Part shown: positions 54,047 to 61,915 of the stretch, one piece after another
How positions within the stretch are numbered: position 1 is the stretch's first letter
Layout of the letters: every line of letters starts with the position of its first letter
Source of the DNA: Desulfuromonadaceae bacterium
Lineage (GTDB): Bacteria; Desulfobacterota; Desulfuromonadia; Geobacterales; Pseudopelobacteraceae
Length of the DNA: 64,000 nucleotides
Assembly (NCBI GenBank): GCA_028712075.1
Contig: JAQTQX010000008.1
Location: 1-64,000, forward strand
Direction: 5' to 3'
Program-made: the position numbers and the translations under genes
The notes under the pieces: model-generated
What the model was told of the DNA's origin: nothing
The model's input: the letters and a program-made list of their open reading frames with translations, nothing else
The model's database searches: none

Positions 54047-56023
54047 TTAGATGGAACTGGTCTGGCTTTTCATCTGTTCCAGCTCCTTGACGACATCCTT
54101 ACTCTGTACCCGGCGCATTTCCATATTATCAAACATTTCCGTCACCATACTGCTCACCGATTCCACACTGCGGCGAATCAGCTTGCCATCATCAACCTGC
54201 TGCGTTGTAGATTGCACCATTTCATGCGTCATATCCTTGATAGTTTCGATAGACTTGGCAATGCTCCTGGTCGCCTTGGCCTGATCTGTCGACGCAGTAA
54301 AAATCTGCGACGTCATAGTACTGATCTCTTCCATTGAGTGAGCAACCAACTGCACGCTGACCACCTGTTCCTGGGTTGCCAACTTGATCTGTTTTGTCAT
54401 ATCGAGAGAATAGTTTGAACTGTCAAAAATTGCGGTGAGAGACGCCCCGGTTGATTCCCCCAGCTCAACGCCGCGCTGTACCAGATCCCTGCTCGTTCTG
54501 ATATTGCTGGCCGCAGTCTTCGATTCCGTCATGATCTCTTCAATAATAGAGGTGATTTCACCGGTTGAATGGCCTGTCTGCAGCGACAGATTACGGATTT
54601 CATCGGCAACAACGCCAAAGCTCTTGCCGTATTCACCGGCTTGGGCCGCAATAATGGAAGCGTTCAGCGCCAGCAGATTGGTACGCTTTGTAATATCGTT
54701 AATGACGTTTACAATGTTTTCAATACGGGTGCTGTTCTCAACCAGACGCTGAATAGCGTCAAATGAAAGACCGACAGAATGTTTAATCTCATCGAGCGCT
54801 TGAATGGTCTCAAGAACCACTTCACGCCCTTCTTCAGCGCGGGCCTGCACCATGTTGGAAACCTCATGAGAGAGAACCGCATTCTGTTCGACATTGCCAA
54901 TGGTACTGTGAATCTGTTCCATTGCGGACGCCGACTGGTGAACGACCCCTGCCAGATGATCAAGGTTTCGGGTTACCTGTTCAATTGCCACGGATATCTC
55001 ATTGACAGCCGAACTTGTCTCGTCAATCGAGCTCATCACCCCTTCAGAGGCAGAAGCGATTATCGACGTGCCGTCGGCAACGGAATCGACACCATCCCTC
55101 AGGTTATTCACGTTTCTCGAATATTGTTCGCGACTTGCCAACAGGAACTTGAACGAATTTTCCATCTCTGAAGTAAGCGTGTCTATCGAAGCCAGCAGGT
55201 TGATTCTGGTGATGGCAGATGCAACCTGGTCTGCAAACAGAATGATGGTATCGACATCAGAATCGTTGAGAGCACGGCGACTGTTTTTGTTGTCGATTGC
55301 AAAAATGCCGACCGTTTCGTTCTTGACGACAATAGGGCAGAGAATGAAGCTTTTTGAGCGGAGCGGAGAAAGGCGGTTATGGGGAGACTTCAAGTGGTAA
55401 TCTTCCGAATAGTGCGAAATATTGTCAATAAGGAACACTTTGCGTTCCTGAAAGCACTTGTTGATGACACCGATGCTCGCGTCTATCGGCAAAACAACAT
55501 TACTGGCATCAAAGCCATCCGTACCGACTGCCGCAAAAAAACGGAGCGTTTTCCCCTCCTCGGCCATCAGAATATTAACCCGTTCGTACCCCAAAATATT
55601 ATGCAAACCTTCGGCACAGAGCAACAGCACCTCATCACGATTGAGTGATTTCTGAATCCTGCTGCTAATCTGATGAAAGTTTTTTATATTCCGGTCAAGC
55701 ACCTTGTAACGGTTTTCAAATATCTCTTTCTGCGCACCGACCTCCGTATGAAGCAGATCCAGTTGCACGGCGCGCTCGCCCAACTCATCACCGTTCTTGC
55801 CGATCATATAGCCAAGTACTGCAATGACAGAGGCGGTCCCGCCCCCCATATAACAGTACTGGGCAAAGTGTTCACCGTCTTTGGTGATGTCCTGGACAAT
55901 CTGGGCAAAGAAACCAAGCCCGGGATCATAGTAGAAAAACATCCTGATGATTATCCAGCCAAGCGGCGCCGCAATACCCAGCAAAAATCCAAAGAGCGAA
56001 AACAGGGACGCATGGCTTTTCAT
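54047..56023 (-). CDS. Methyl-accepting chemotaxis-type protein with GAF domain
   Basis: A 658-residue inner-membrane signal transducer. Two N-terminal hydrophobic helices (about residues 8-30 and 55-75) enclose a short loop, too small for a large periplasmic sensor. A GAF domain follows at about 115-275 ([33 protein letters not shown]). The C-terminal 370 residues are the coiled-coil signalling domain, with the tip region [29 protein letters not shown] slightly varied from the classical hairpin. No HAMP domain is clear. The GAF domain should sense a cytoplasmic small molecule. No che genes are nearby. Confidence 0.88.
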   Translation of the reverse strand: MKSHASLFSLFGFLLGIAAPLGWIIIRMFFYYDPGLGFFAQIVQDITKDGEHFAQYCYMGGGTASVIAVLGYMIGKNGDELGERAVQLDLLHTEVGAQKEIFENRYKVLDRNIKNFHQISSRIQKSLNRDEVLLLCAEGLHNILGYERVNILMAEEGKTLRFFAAVGTDGFDASNVVLPIDASIGVINKCFQERKVFLIDNISHYSEDYHLKSPHNRLSPLRSKSFILCPIVVKNETVGIFAIDNKNSRRALNDSDVDTIILFADQVASAITRINLLASIDTLTSEMENSFKFLLASREQYSRNVNNLRDGVDSVADGTSIIASASEGVMSSIDETSSAVNEISVAIEQVTRNLDHLAGVVHQSASAMEQIHSTIGNVEQNAVLSHEVSNMVQARAEEGREVVLETIQALDEIKHSVGLSFDAIQRLVENSTRIENIVNVINDITKRTNLLALNASIIAAQAGEYGKSFGVVADEIRNLSLQTGHSTGEITSIIEEIMTESKTAASNIRTSRDLVQRGVELGESTGASLTAIFDSSNYSLDMTKQIKLATQEQVVSVQLVAHSMEEISTMTSQIFTASTDQAKATRSIAKSIETIKDMTHEMVQSTTQQVDDGKLIRRSVESVSSMVTEMFDNMEMRRVQSKDVVKELEQMKSQTSSI

Positions 56024-56093
56024 CTGGAAATTCTCCCGGCAGCGGCCATCGGTAAAATAGCCGGTTTAATCGGTGGCGTAATCATCGTAGGTA

Positions 56094-56468
56094 CTATTTC
56101 TTCGCCGCAAATTTTTCATCAATGGATTGGCCGATCTCTTCCATCACCTTTTCAGCATCGTCAATGTTATAGGCGATGATATTTTTAAGGTGCATGTACG
56201 AATCAAGATCGATTTTTTCAAAGGTGAATCCGACGCCATTTTCAGCAATGCGGGTTACAATGCCGGAGAAGCTCACTGCAATTTCCGGAAAAGTGCCGGT
56301 CAGAACAACGGTTATATCCACCGCATCTCCGACGACAAGCGATTCATTGGTCACCAGAAACATGCCGGTCATACTCAGATTTTCAACTGCACCCTGAAAC
56401 TGTCGGTCACCTTTTTTGATGGTCGCCGTAACACTGAAATTAACGCGAGAAAATTTGCGGGTACTCAT
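56094..56468 (-). CDS. PilZ-domain protein
   Basis: About 124 residues. It opens STRKFSRVNFSVTATI, an RxxxR-like region (RKFSR), followed by ENLSMTGMFLVT where PilZ domains have D/NxSxxG. It is therefore a likely cyclic di-GMP effector. AGGAGG is 7 bases before the ATG at 56468, which sets the start. It lies 70 bases upstream of the GAF-containing chemoreceptor and downstream of the aldolase on the same strand; a link to motility or taxis is inferred. Confidence 0.82.
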   Translation of the reverse strand: MSTRKFSRVNFSVTATIKKGDRQFQGAVENLSMTGMFLVTNESLVVGDAVDITVVLTGTFPEIAVSFSGIVTRIAENGVGFTFEKIDLDSYMHLKNIIAYNIDDAEKVMEEIGQSIDEKFAAKK

Positions 56469-56508
56469 GCCGTTACCTCCTGCCAAACTGAATCACAAAT
56501 GTATACAC

Positions 56509-57486
56509 TCAGGCTTTGCCCGCTGAACCAAGCACCGATTCGTTTTTGTGTTTGACAAGCTTGACCAGTTCTTTGCGCGCTTCGCCCAGATATTTGCGTG
56601 GATCAAACTCTTTCGGCTCCTTGGCAAAGTATTCCCGGATCTTTGCGGTTACCGCCAGCCTGCCGTCTGAATCGATATTGATCTTGCAGACTGCGCTTGC
56701 AGCCGCCTGACGGAGCTGCTCCTCCGGTACTCCTAACGCGCCTTCAAGGTTGCCGCCATACCGGTTGATCAGTTCGACATACTCCTGAACCACTGATGAA
56801 GCTCCATGAAGCACAATCGGGAAACCGGGGATACGTTTTTCACACTCTTCCAGAATATCAAAACGGAGTGGCGGAACCGGCTTGCCAGCCGGGAATTTGT
56901 ACGCACCATGACTCGTCCCGATAGATATTGCCAGAGAATCAACGCCTGTTTTCTTCACAAACGCTTCAACTTCTTCAGGCTTGGTATAGCTGGAATGTTC
57001 TGCGGAGATTTCATCTTCAATACCGGCGAGAACGCCCAATTCTGCTTCAACAGTAACATCGAACTGATGGGCATACTCGACGACCTTTTTGGCAAGCGCC
57101 ACATTTTCTTCAAACGGGAGATGTGAGCCGTCGATCATAACGGATGAAAAACCGCTGTCTACACAGGACTTGCACAATTCAAAAGTGTCGCCATGGTCAA
57201 GGTGGAGGCAGATCGGAATGTTTGAGCCGGCCTCTCGTGCCATCTGCACCGCTCCCATCGCCATGCAGCGAAGCATGGTTTCATTGGCATAACTGCGTGC
57301 ACCCTTGGAAACCTGTATAATAACCGGTGAGTTTGTTTCAACACAGGCGGTAATAATTGCCTGAAGCTGTTCAAGATTATTGAAATTGTACGCCGGAATG
57401 GCATATTTGCCAGCCATCGCCTTACTAAACATCTCCTTGGTGTTGGATAGCCCTAAGTCACGGTAATGAACCTTCTGCTTTTCCAT
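56509..57486 (-). CDS. fba: Class II fructose-bisphosphate aldolase family protein
   Basis: Zinc-dependent aldolase of glycolysis and gluconeogenesis, about 325 residues. The metal and substrate motifs are seen: AIPAYNFNNLEQ, CLHLDHGD (zinc His and catalytic Asp), MIDGSHLPFEEN, EAELGVLAG, ISIGTSHGAYKF and VLHGASSV. The ATG at 57486 follows GGGGGAAG. In an acetate-grown relative it would serve gluconeogenesis and the glycogen made by GlgA. Tagatose-bisphosphate aldolase is a close alternative. Confidence 0.92.
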   Translation of the reverse strand: MEKQKVHYRDLGLSNTKEMFSKAMAGKYAIPAYNFNNLEQLQAIITACVETNSPVIIQVSKGARSYANETMLRCMAMGAVQMAREAGSNIPICLHLDHGDTFELCKSCVDSGFSSVMIDGSHLPFEENVALAKKVVEYAHQFDVTVEAELGVLAGIEDEISAEHSSYTKPEEVEAFVKKTGVDSLAISIGTSHGAYKFPAGKPVPPLRFDILEECEKRIPGFPIVLHGASSVVQEYVELINRYGGNLEGALGVPEEQLRQAAASAVCKINIDSDGRLAVTAKIREYFAKEPKEFDPRKYLGEARKELVKLVKHKNESVLGSAGKA

Positions 57487-57520
57487 TTCTTCCCCCTCGG
57501 GTGCATTGTCATGCGAAGAT

Positions 57521-57538
57521 ATGCGCAACAAGGCGCAT
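57521..57538. promoter_or_regulatory. Inverted repeat in the fba leader
   Basis: ATGCGC and GCGCAT are separated by 6 bases, between the likely promoter and the fba start. It could be an operator or a small leader hairpin. Confidence 0.3.
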
Positions 57539-57555
57539 GTACGAATGTATACAGA

Positions 57556-57584
57556 TGAATACCACGCAACTACCGAATAATCAA
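57556..57584 (-). promoter_or_regulatory. Sigma70-like promoter of fba
   Basis: On the minus strand TTGATT (57579-57584) and TATTCA (57556-57561) are exactly 17 bases apart, about 70 bases before the fba ATG. Confidence 0.45.
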
Positions 57585-57789
57585 GGTATAACTAGGAGAT
57601 GAGTGTGAACTTGAAACGCTGCAATTCCGGACATACAGATATGTTTGAATGTTCATCCATTATCCCGTGCTGCATCCGAAGGCATCGCACGGCCCCGAGG
57701 CAGACATTTTCCTACCTGAATTTCATGTGCGCTCTTGCGGCAGAAACATGCATTGTGCTAATTACTCACATCGTCCAGAGCCTCGGTAT

Positions 57790-59907
57790 CTACAGGTTCA
57801 AGATGCTCCCACGCAGGACAGACAGCTTATACGGTTTCTGAATAAAACCGGCCAACCCTTTGCCGACAAACTTCTGCGTTACTTCCAGCTCACTGAATCC
57901 GCTGCTCATAATAACTTTAACATCGGGATTCAGCATGCGCAGTTCGCGAAAGCATTGCTCACCATCCATATGCGGCATGGTAAGGTCAAGAATGACAAAG
58001 CTGATATCCGTTCTGGATTTATACACCTCTACTGCTTCACGACCATCGTTGGCGGTCACGACAGTGAAGCCCAGTTCCTTGAGCATTTCAGCACCGATTC
58101 CCCGCACCGTTTCCTCATCATCAACCAGAAGTACCGTACCGCTACCCTTCCAATGATCATGCGGGGAATCGTGGTTGAATATTTCTGAAGGCTTGCCGCT
58201 GGCCGGAAGAAGGACCTTGAAGGTGCTTCCCTTGCCCGGTTCGCTATACACTTTGACAGCACCCTTATGGCTGCGCACAATTCCAAGGACAGCGGCCATT
58301 CCAAGGCCTCTTCCGGTGAACTTTGTGGTAAAGAACGGGTCAAACAGCTTTGCGAGTGTTTCTTTGCTCATGCCGCAGCCGGTGTCGGCAATTTCAATAA
58401 ATACATAGAGACCGTCGCCGAGGTTCTCGTTAAGCCAGACATCTTTCAGATAGCTGTTGTCACAATCCATGCATCCGGTGGTGATTGCAATAACGCCGCT
58501 TTTGTCCCCGATGGCTTCTGACGCATTTATGACCAGGTTCATGATTATCTGGCGAATCTGTGTAGCATCAGCCTCGACAGGTGGCAGGGGGCGGGTAAGG
58601 TTAAGGCGCATGACCGCCTTTTTGGAGATGGAGACCTGGAGGATATGAAGCATCTCCTCCAGCAATGCGTTCATGTCATGGTTGCAGATGACAAATGTAC
58701 CTTTGCCCGAATAGGCGAGCATCTGCCTGGCCAGGTCGGCGGCTCGTGCAGCCGCTTTTTCTATACTGTGCAGGTTGTCGATCGCGGAAGATTCCGGATT
58801 GATCCGCATAAGAGCCAGATCGGCATTCCCGATTATGGAGGTAAGGATGTTATTGAAGTCGTGAGCGATGCCGCCGGCCAGCACACCGAGGCTTTCCAGT
58901 TTCTGGGCATGAAGGAGCTGTTTCTCAAGATGAAGGCGGTTATCTTCTGCACGTTTGCGCTCCGTTATGTCATGAAAAGACCAAAAGCGCCCTACAATTT
59001 CATCGCCGACTTTCTGCGGCTGGGAGTACCGGTCAAAGATACGGCCATCAGCAAGACAAAGAGTGTCGGCACTCGATTCCTCCGGATGTTGATACAGATA
59101 GGTGACTTTGGCGATAAACTCATCCGGGCGAGACATCTGGGCAACAACATGCTCGAGTACCGGAGCGTCTTCAAAAGGTGGTTCAAGGAGCGCAGCCGGA
59201 ACATGCCAGATATCGATAAATTTCTGGTTCCAACGGGCGATCTTCCCTCCGCGGTCCACAATCAGGATTCCATCCGGCGTCGATTCCAAAGCTGCAGTGG
59301 CTAACGAAGTAGAGTAGAGCAGTTCCTGGTCAGCGATCCTGCGTTCTTCCTGCTTTTTCAAAATGAGGCCGATAAGCGTCGTGAGGACAGGATAAATGAG
59401 CAGGATCGGAAGGGCTGCGCTCTTGAAGATAGTGTTACGCAGTTCGGCAGGAAAGAGGAACATGCAGGAGAGCATTGCCAACTGAACAACCACACCGAAA
59501 AAATAGAGCCGCAGCCAATTGAGCGGTTTACCATGGTTGTCCTGCCAATATTTCCCGGCGATCCCCACACAAGCGGTCACGACTATCACAACGGTCCCTA
59601 CAATTCCTCCGGGACCACCCTGGTAAAGCCGGAAGGCACCGGCGATGACTACCGCGACCAGTGTTGGAATCAACCCGAAATAGAGCCCACACAGACTGAG
59701 GAGCACCCACCGGGTGTCAAAATACAATCCGGACTGTAGCGACCATGGGTTCAGCATCACGGCAATGCAGATAAGCCCGACCAGGATGCCGGTCAGAACA
59801 TACCTCAGTTTTTTGTCTGAAAGTGAGTGGATGCTGAAGGTGTCATACATGACACAAAGAATAAGCATCAAGGCTGCATTATTTAATAACACCGAAAAAA
59901 TATTCAT
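57790..59907 (-). CDS. Hybrid sensor histidine kinase with 5TM-Lyt-like membrane domain, PAS and receiver
   Basis: A 705-residue signalling protein. Residues 1-185 form five or six transmembrane helices with the FDTRWVLLSLCGLYFG and FRLYQGG segments of 5TM-Lyt sensors. A PAS domain follows (about 200-315). The dimerisation helix has His349 in GGIAHDFNN; the ATPase domain has its N box near 457-462 and DTGCGM at 508-513. A C-terminal receiver domain holds the phospho-acceptor Asp641 (VILDLTMPHMDG). It should pass phosphate to its own receiver and a separate phosphotransfer partner, not encoded nearby. The signal may come from within the membrane or from the cell wall. Confidence 0.92.
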   Translation of the reverse strand: MNIFSVLLNNAALMLILCVMYDTFSIHSLSDKKLRYVLTGILVGLICIAVMLNPWSLQSGLYFDTRWVLLSLCGLYFGLIPTLVAVVIAGAFRLYQGGPGGIVGTVVIVVTACVGIAGKYWQDNHGKPLNWLRLYFFGVVVQLAMLSCMFLFPAELRNTIFKSAALPILLIYPVLTTLIGLILKKQEERRIADQELLYSTSLATAALESTPDGILIVDRGGKIARWNQKFIDIWHVPAALLEPPFEDAPVLEHVVAQMSRPDEFIAKVTYLYQHPEESSADTLCLADGRIFDRYSQPQKVGDEIVGRFWSFHDITERKRAEDNRLHLEKQLLHAQKLESLGVLAGGIAHDFNNILTSIIGNADLALMRINPESSAIDNLHSIEKAAARAADLARQMLAYSGKGTFVICNHDMNALLEEMLHILQVSISKKAVMRLNLTRPLPPVEADATQIRQIIMNLVINASEAIGDKSGVIAITTGCMDCDNSYLKDVWLNENLGDGLYVFIEIADTGCGMSKETLAKLFDPFFTTKFTGRGLGMAAVLGIVRSHKGAVKVYSEPGKGSTFKVLLPASGKPSEIFNHDSPHDHWKGSGTVLLVDDEETVRGIGAEMLKELGFTVVTANDGREAVEVYKSRTDISFVILDLTMPHMDGEQCFRELRMLNPDVKVIMSSGFSELEVTQKFVGKGLAGFIQKPYKLSVLRGSILNL

Positions 59908-60041
59908 CTGTAGCCTTTGCCTATCCTCAGTCTACTCACATCGCAACAGTGTAACGCCGTCTTCTTATAGCGCAAGGCAATTTCGGATTATTCCTGAAAA
60001 TTCAGAAACAGTCCCAAATCATGGAGGCATATCAAAAGCAG

Positions 60042-61019
60042 TCAGGGCAGTATCACACCGCCACGGGTTGGAATGTGCGACGGGTCGAAGTGCGCAACAC
60101 CCCACTCCAGAAGAGCTCCGCAGGGAGCACCGTCAAGATCCCGGGGAGGATTGAGACCAAGAAAACGGAGAACAGCTAAAAGCACTGCCCGTTCTCTCCC
60201 CGCCACACTGCCAAGCTGGTGTGAAATCAAATAATCGCGCTTGCTCAGCTTCATTCCGTCTGGCCCGGTCACCAGCGGCAGATGGCAATATTCCGGTTCC
60301 GGATAGCCGAGCAATCGCTGCAGATATATCTGACGTGGCGTTGAACTGAGGAGGTCATCGCCCCGCACTACCTGGTTCACCCCGGTCAAAAAGTCATCAA
60401 CCACCACCGCCAGTTGATAGGCAAACTCTCCGTCGCCACGCCTCAGAGCGAAATCACCCGAAACGTCAGGGAGCTTCTGGCAGATATGCCCCTTACGAAA
60501 ATCGACAAAGCAAATCTCCTCCTCCGGTACTCTGACCCGCCAGGAACGAACAACGGCGGCATCATTAATGCCACCGCGACAGGTACCGGGATACGGAATA
60601 CCGTCATCATGATGATGCGGTGCCGAGGCGCTGCCGGCTATTTCCCGGCGGGAGCAGCTACAGGGGTAGACAACCTCCTGTTGTTGCAGCGCTGCAAACG
60701 CCCGGCCATACTCTTCAAGATACCGACTCTGGCGTGACACCTCGCCATCCCAATGCAGACCAAATAACTCCAGCGTCCGCATGATGTCATCCGCCATCCC
60801 CGGTAGCTGCCGCCGGGTATCGAGGTCATCAAGGCGGAGCAGCCAGTCCCCGCCGGCATGCTTTGCCATCAGATAGCTCCCGATGGCCGCTACCAGCGAA
60901 CCGGTATGCAGTGCACCGGTCGGTGACGGGGCAAAACGACCGACAACCCCGGCATGCGGATGACTCTCTCTGCGGTTCACACTGTTAGCTGATGAAGGAG
61001 CAGCAATAATCGGTGACAA
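60042..61019 (-). CDS. gluQ: Glutamyl-Q tRNA(Asp) synthetase
   Basis: Paralogue of the glutamyl-tRNA synthetase catalytic core that glutamylates queuosine in tRNA(Asp). About 325 residues, with no anticodon-binding domain. GRFAPSPTGALHTGSL is the HIGH-type motif, KLSKRDY the KMSKS-type motif, and CSCSRRE plus the later YPGTCRGG give the four zinc-site residues. The first ATG overlaps the ppnP end by 35 bases; a GTG at 60980 would avoid that overlap. Confidence 0.93.
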   Translation of the reverse strand: MSPIIAAPSSANSVNRRESHPHAGVVGRFAPSPTGALHTGSLVAAIGSYLMAKHAGGDWLLRLDDLDTRRQLPGMADDIMRTLELFGLHWDGEVSRQSRYLEEYGRAFAALQQQEVVYPCSCSRREIAGSASAPHHHDDGIPYPGTCRGGINDAAVVRSWRVRVPEEEICFVDFRKGHICQKLPDVSGDFALRRGDGEFAYQLAVVVDDFLTGVNQVVRGDDLLSSTPRQIYLQRLLGYPEPEYCHLPLVTGPDGMKLSKRDYLISHQLGSVAGRERAVLLAVLRFLGLNPPRDLDGAPCGALLEWGVAHFDPSHIPTRGGVILP

Positions 61020-61299
61020 CCGGCACCTTCATCAGAAAAACGGCATTGGCAGGCACATTAAATGCCTGGCCGCCGCAAATCTTCTGCCATCCGGCCCCCC
61101 CCTTCAGCTGCCATTCAAGCTCTCCGGATTGGATCTCCATAATCTCGGCCGCCCCGGTAGAAAATTCATATTCCCCCGCCTGCATGATGCCGAGAGTTTT
61201 TTTCGTGCCGTCGGCAAACAGCACCGTATGACTGACAACGCGGCCATCAAAATAGATGTTGGCTTTCTTTACGACAGTGACATTGGTGAATTCGGACAT
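60985..61299 (-). CDS. ppnP: Pyrimidine/purine nucleoside phosphorylase (PpnP/YaiE family)
   Basis: A small cupin-fold enzyme of 104 residues that splits several nucleosides with phosphate. The family pattern is plain: VTVVKKANIYFDGRVVSHTV, KTLGIMQAGEYEF, MEIQSGELEWQL and FNVPANAVFLMKV. GGGGGA precedes the ATG at 61299; the frame is open 36 codons upstream. It is co-oriented with, and overlaps, gluQ. Confidence 0.92.
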   Translation of the reverse strand: MSEFTNVTVVKKANIYFDGRVVSHTVLFADGTKKTLGIMQAGEYEFSTGAAEIMEIQSGELEWQLKGGAGWQKICGGQAFNVPANAVFLMKVPVVTDYCCSFIS

Positions 61300-61361
61300 T
61301 ATTCCCCCTGATTGAATATAGATGCGATTCTTATATCTAATTTCAGGCGCAGTGGGCAAAT

Positions 61362-61392
61362 AAAAAACCCGCCGGATTTCTCCGACGGGTTT
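61362..61392 (-). terminator. Intrinsic terminator of the glycine-rich exported protein gene
   Basis: On the minus strand AACCCGTCGGA-GAAA-TCCGGCGGGTT (11 bp with one mismatch or wobble) is followed by TTTTA. It lies about 30 bases after the stop of the gene at 61422-61814. Confidence 0.85.
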
Positions 61393-61421
61393 CAACGATT
61401 TATCCATTCTTATGCAAGATG

Positions 61422-61814
61422 CTAATTGAACGTGCCTCTCAGCAGCTCAGCCTTCCAGGCGACAGTCATCTGGCCTGACGACGGAGACGCCACCAGTTCC
61501 GGCATTATCGTCGGCATGGCTATTTTGACCCGACCATTTTCAACTTCGGCAAACGCACGGGCTGATTTGGCCAGTCCGTAGGCGGTACCCGCGAGAACGC
61601 CCGAGGCCGCTCCATATGCAATATAATTGAGGTGATCGGCAGGTTTGTCGGTGAACACTATCAGAGCGCCGCCAACAAGACCGCCAATGGCGGCACCGTA
61701 GAACGCGTCGGTAAACACCTCCCTGATGGTGTCCTCTGAGGCAAAAGCCGAAGACGTTGTCGACAGAAGTGATACCAGCGTCATGACAGCGAAAAGCGTT
61801 TTAAACTTTTTCAT
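61422..61814 (-). CDS. Hypothetical exported protein with glycine-zipper-like segment, 130 residues
   Basis: A signal peptide (MKKFKTLFAVMTLVSL, cut near SAFAS) is followed by AAIGGLVGGALIVF and YGAASGVLAGTAYGLA, two Gly/Ala-rich helices like glycine-zipper membrane proteins, and a C-terminal beta-rich region ending in RGTFN. GGGGGC before the ATG at 61814 sets the start. It forms a single-gene unit with its own terminator. An envelope location is inferred; the function is unknown. Confidence 0.65.
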   Translation of the reverse strand: MKKFKTLFAVMTLVSLLSTTSSAFASEDTIREVFTDAFYGAAIGGLVGGALIVFTDKPADHLNYIAYGAASGVLAGTAYGLAKSARAFAEVENGRVKIAMPTIMPELVASPSSGQMTVAWKAELLRGTFN

Positions 61815-61915
61815 AGTGATGCCCCCACGTAATTTCAAGTTGAGTTGTCATCCGATAGCATGCAATGACGCAATCCGTCAAGACATAATTTTATAACTAT
61901 TCAGTATTACAGATG

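Larger units (their letters stand above)
57487..57789. other. Spacer between the hybrid kinase and fba
   Basis: A 303-base gap between two minus-strand genes. It contains a likely fba promoter and an inverted repeat, listed separately. A plus-strand open frame from 57599 has an AGGAG directly abutting its ATG and runs into the kinase gene; I judge it a shadow. No terminator for the kinase gene was found. Confidence 0.5.

Noticed and set aside
57599-57841. Plus-strand open frame of 80 codons with an adjacent AGGAG
   Set aside because: AGGAG abuts the ATG with no spacing, composition is odd (many Cys, Arg and His), and the end overlaps the kinase gene.
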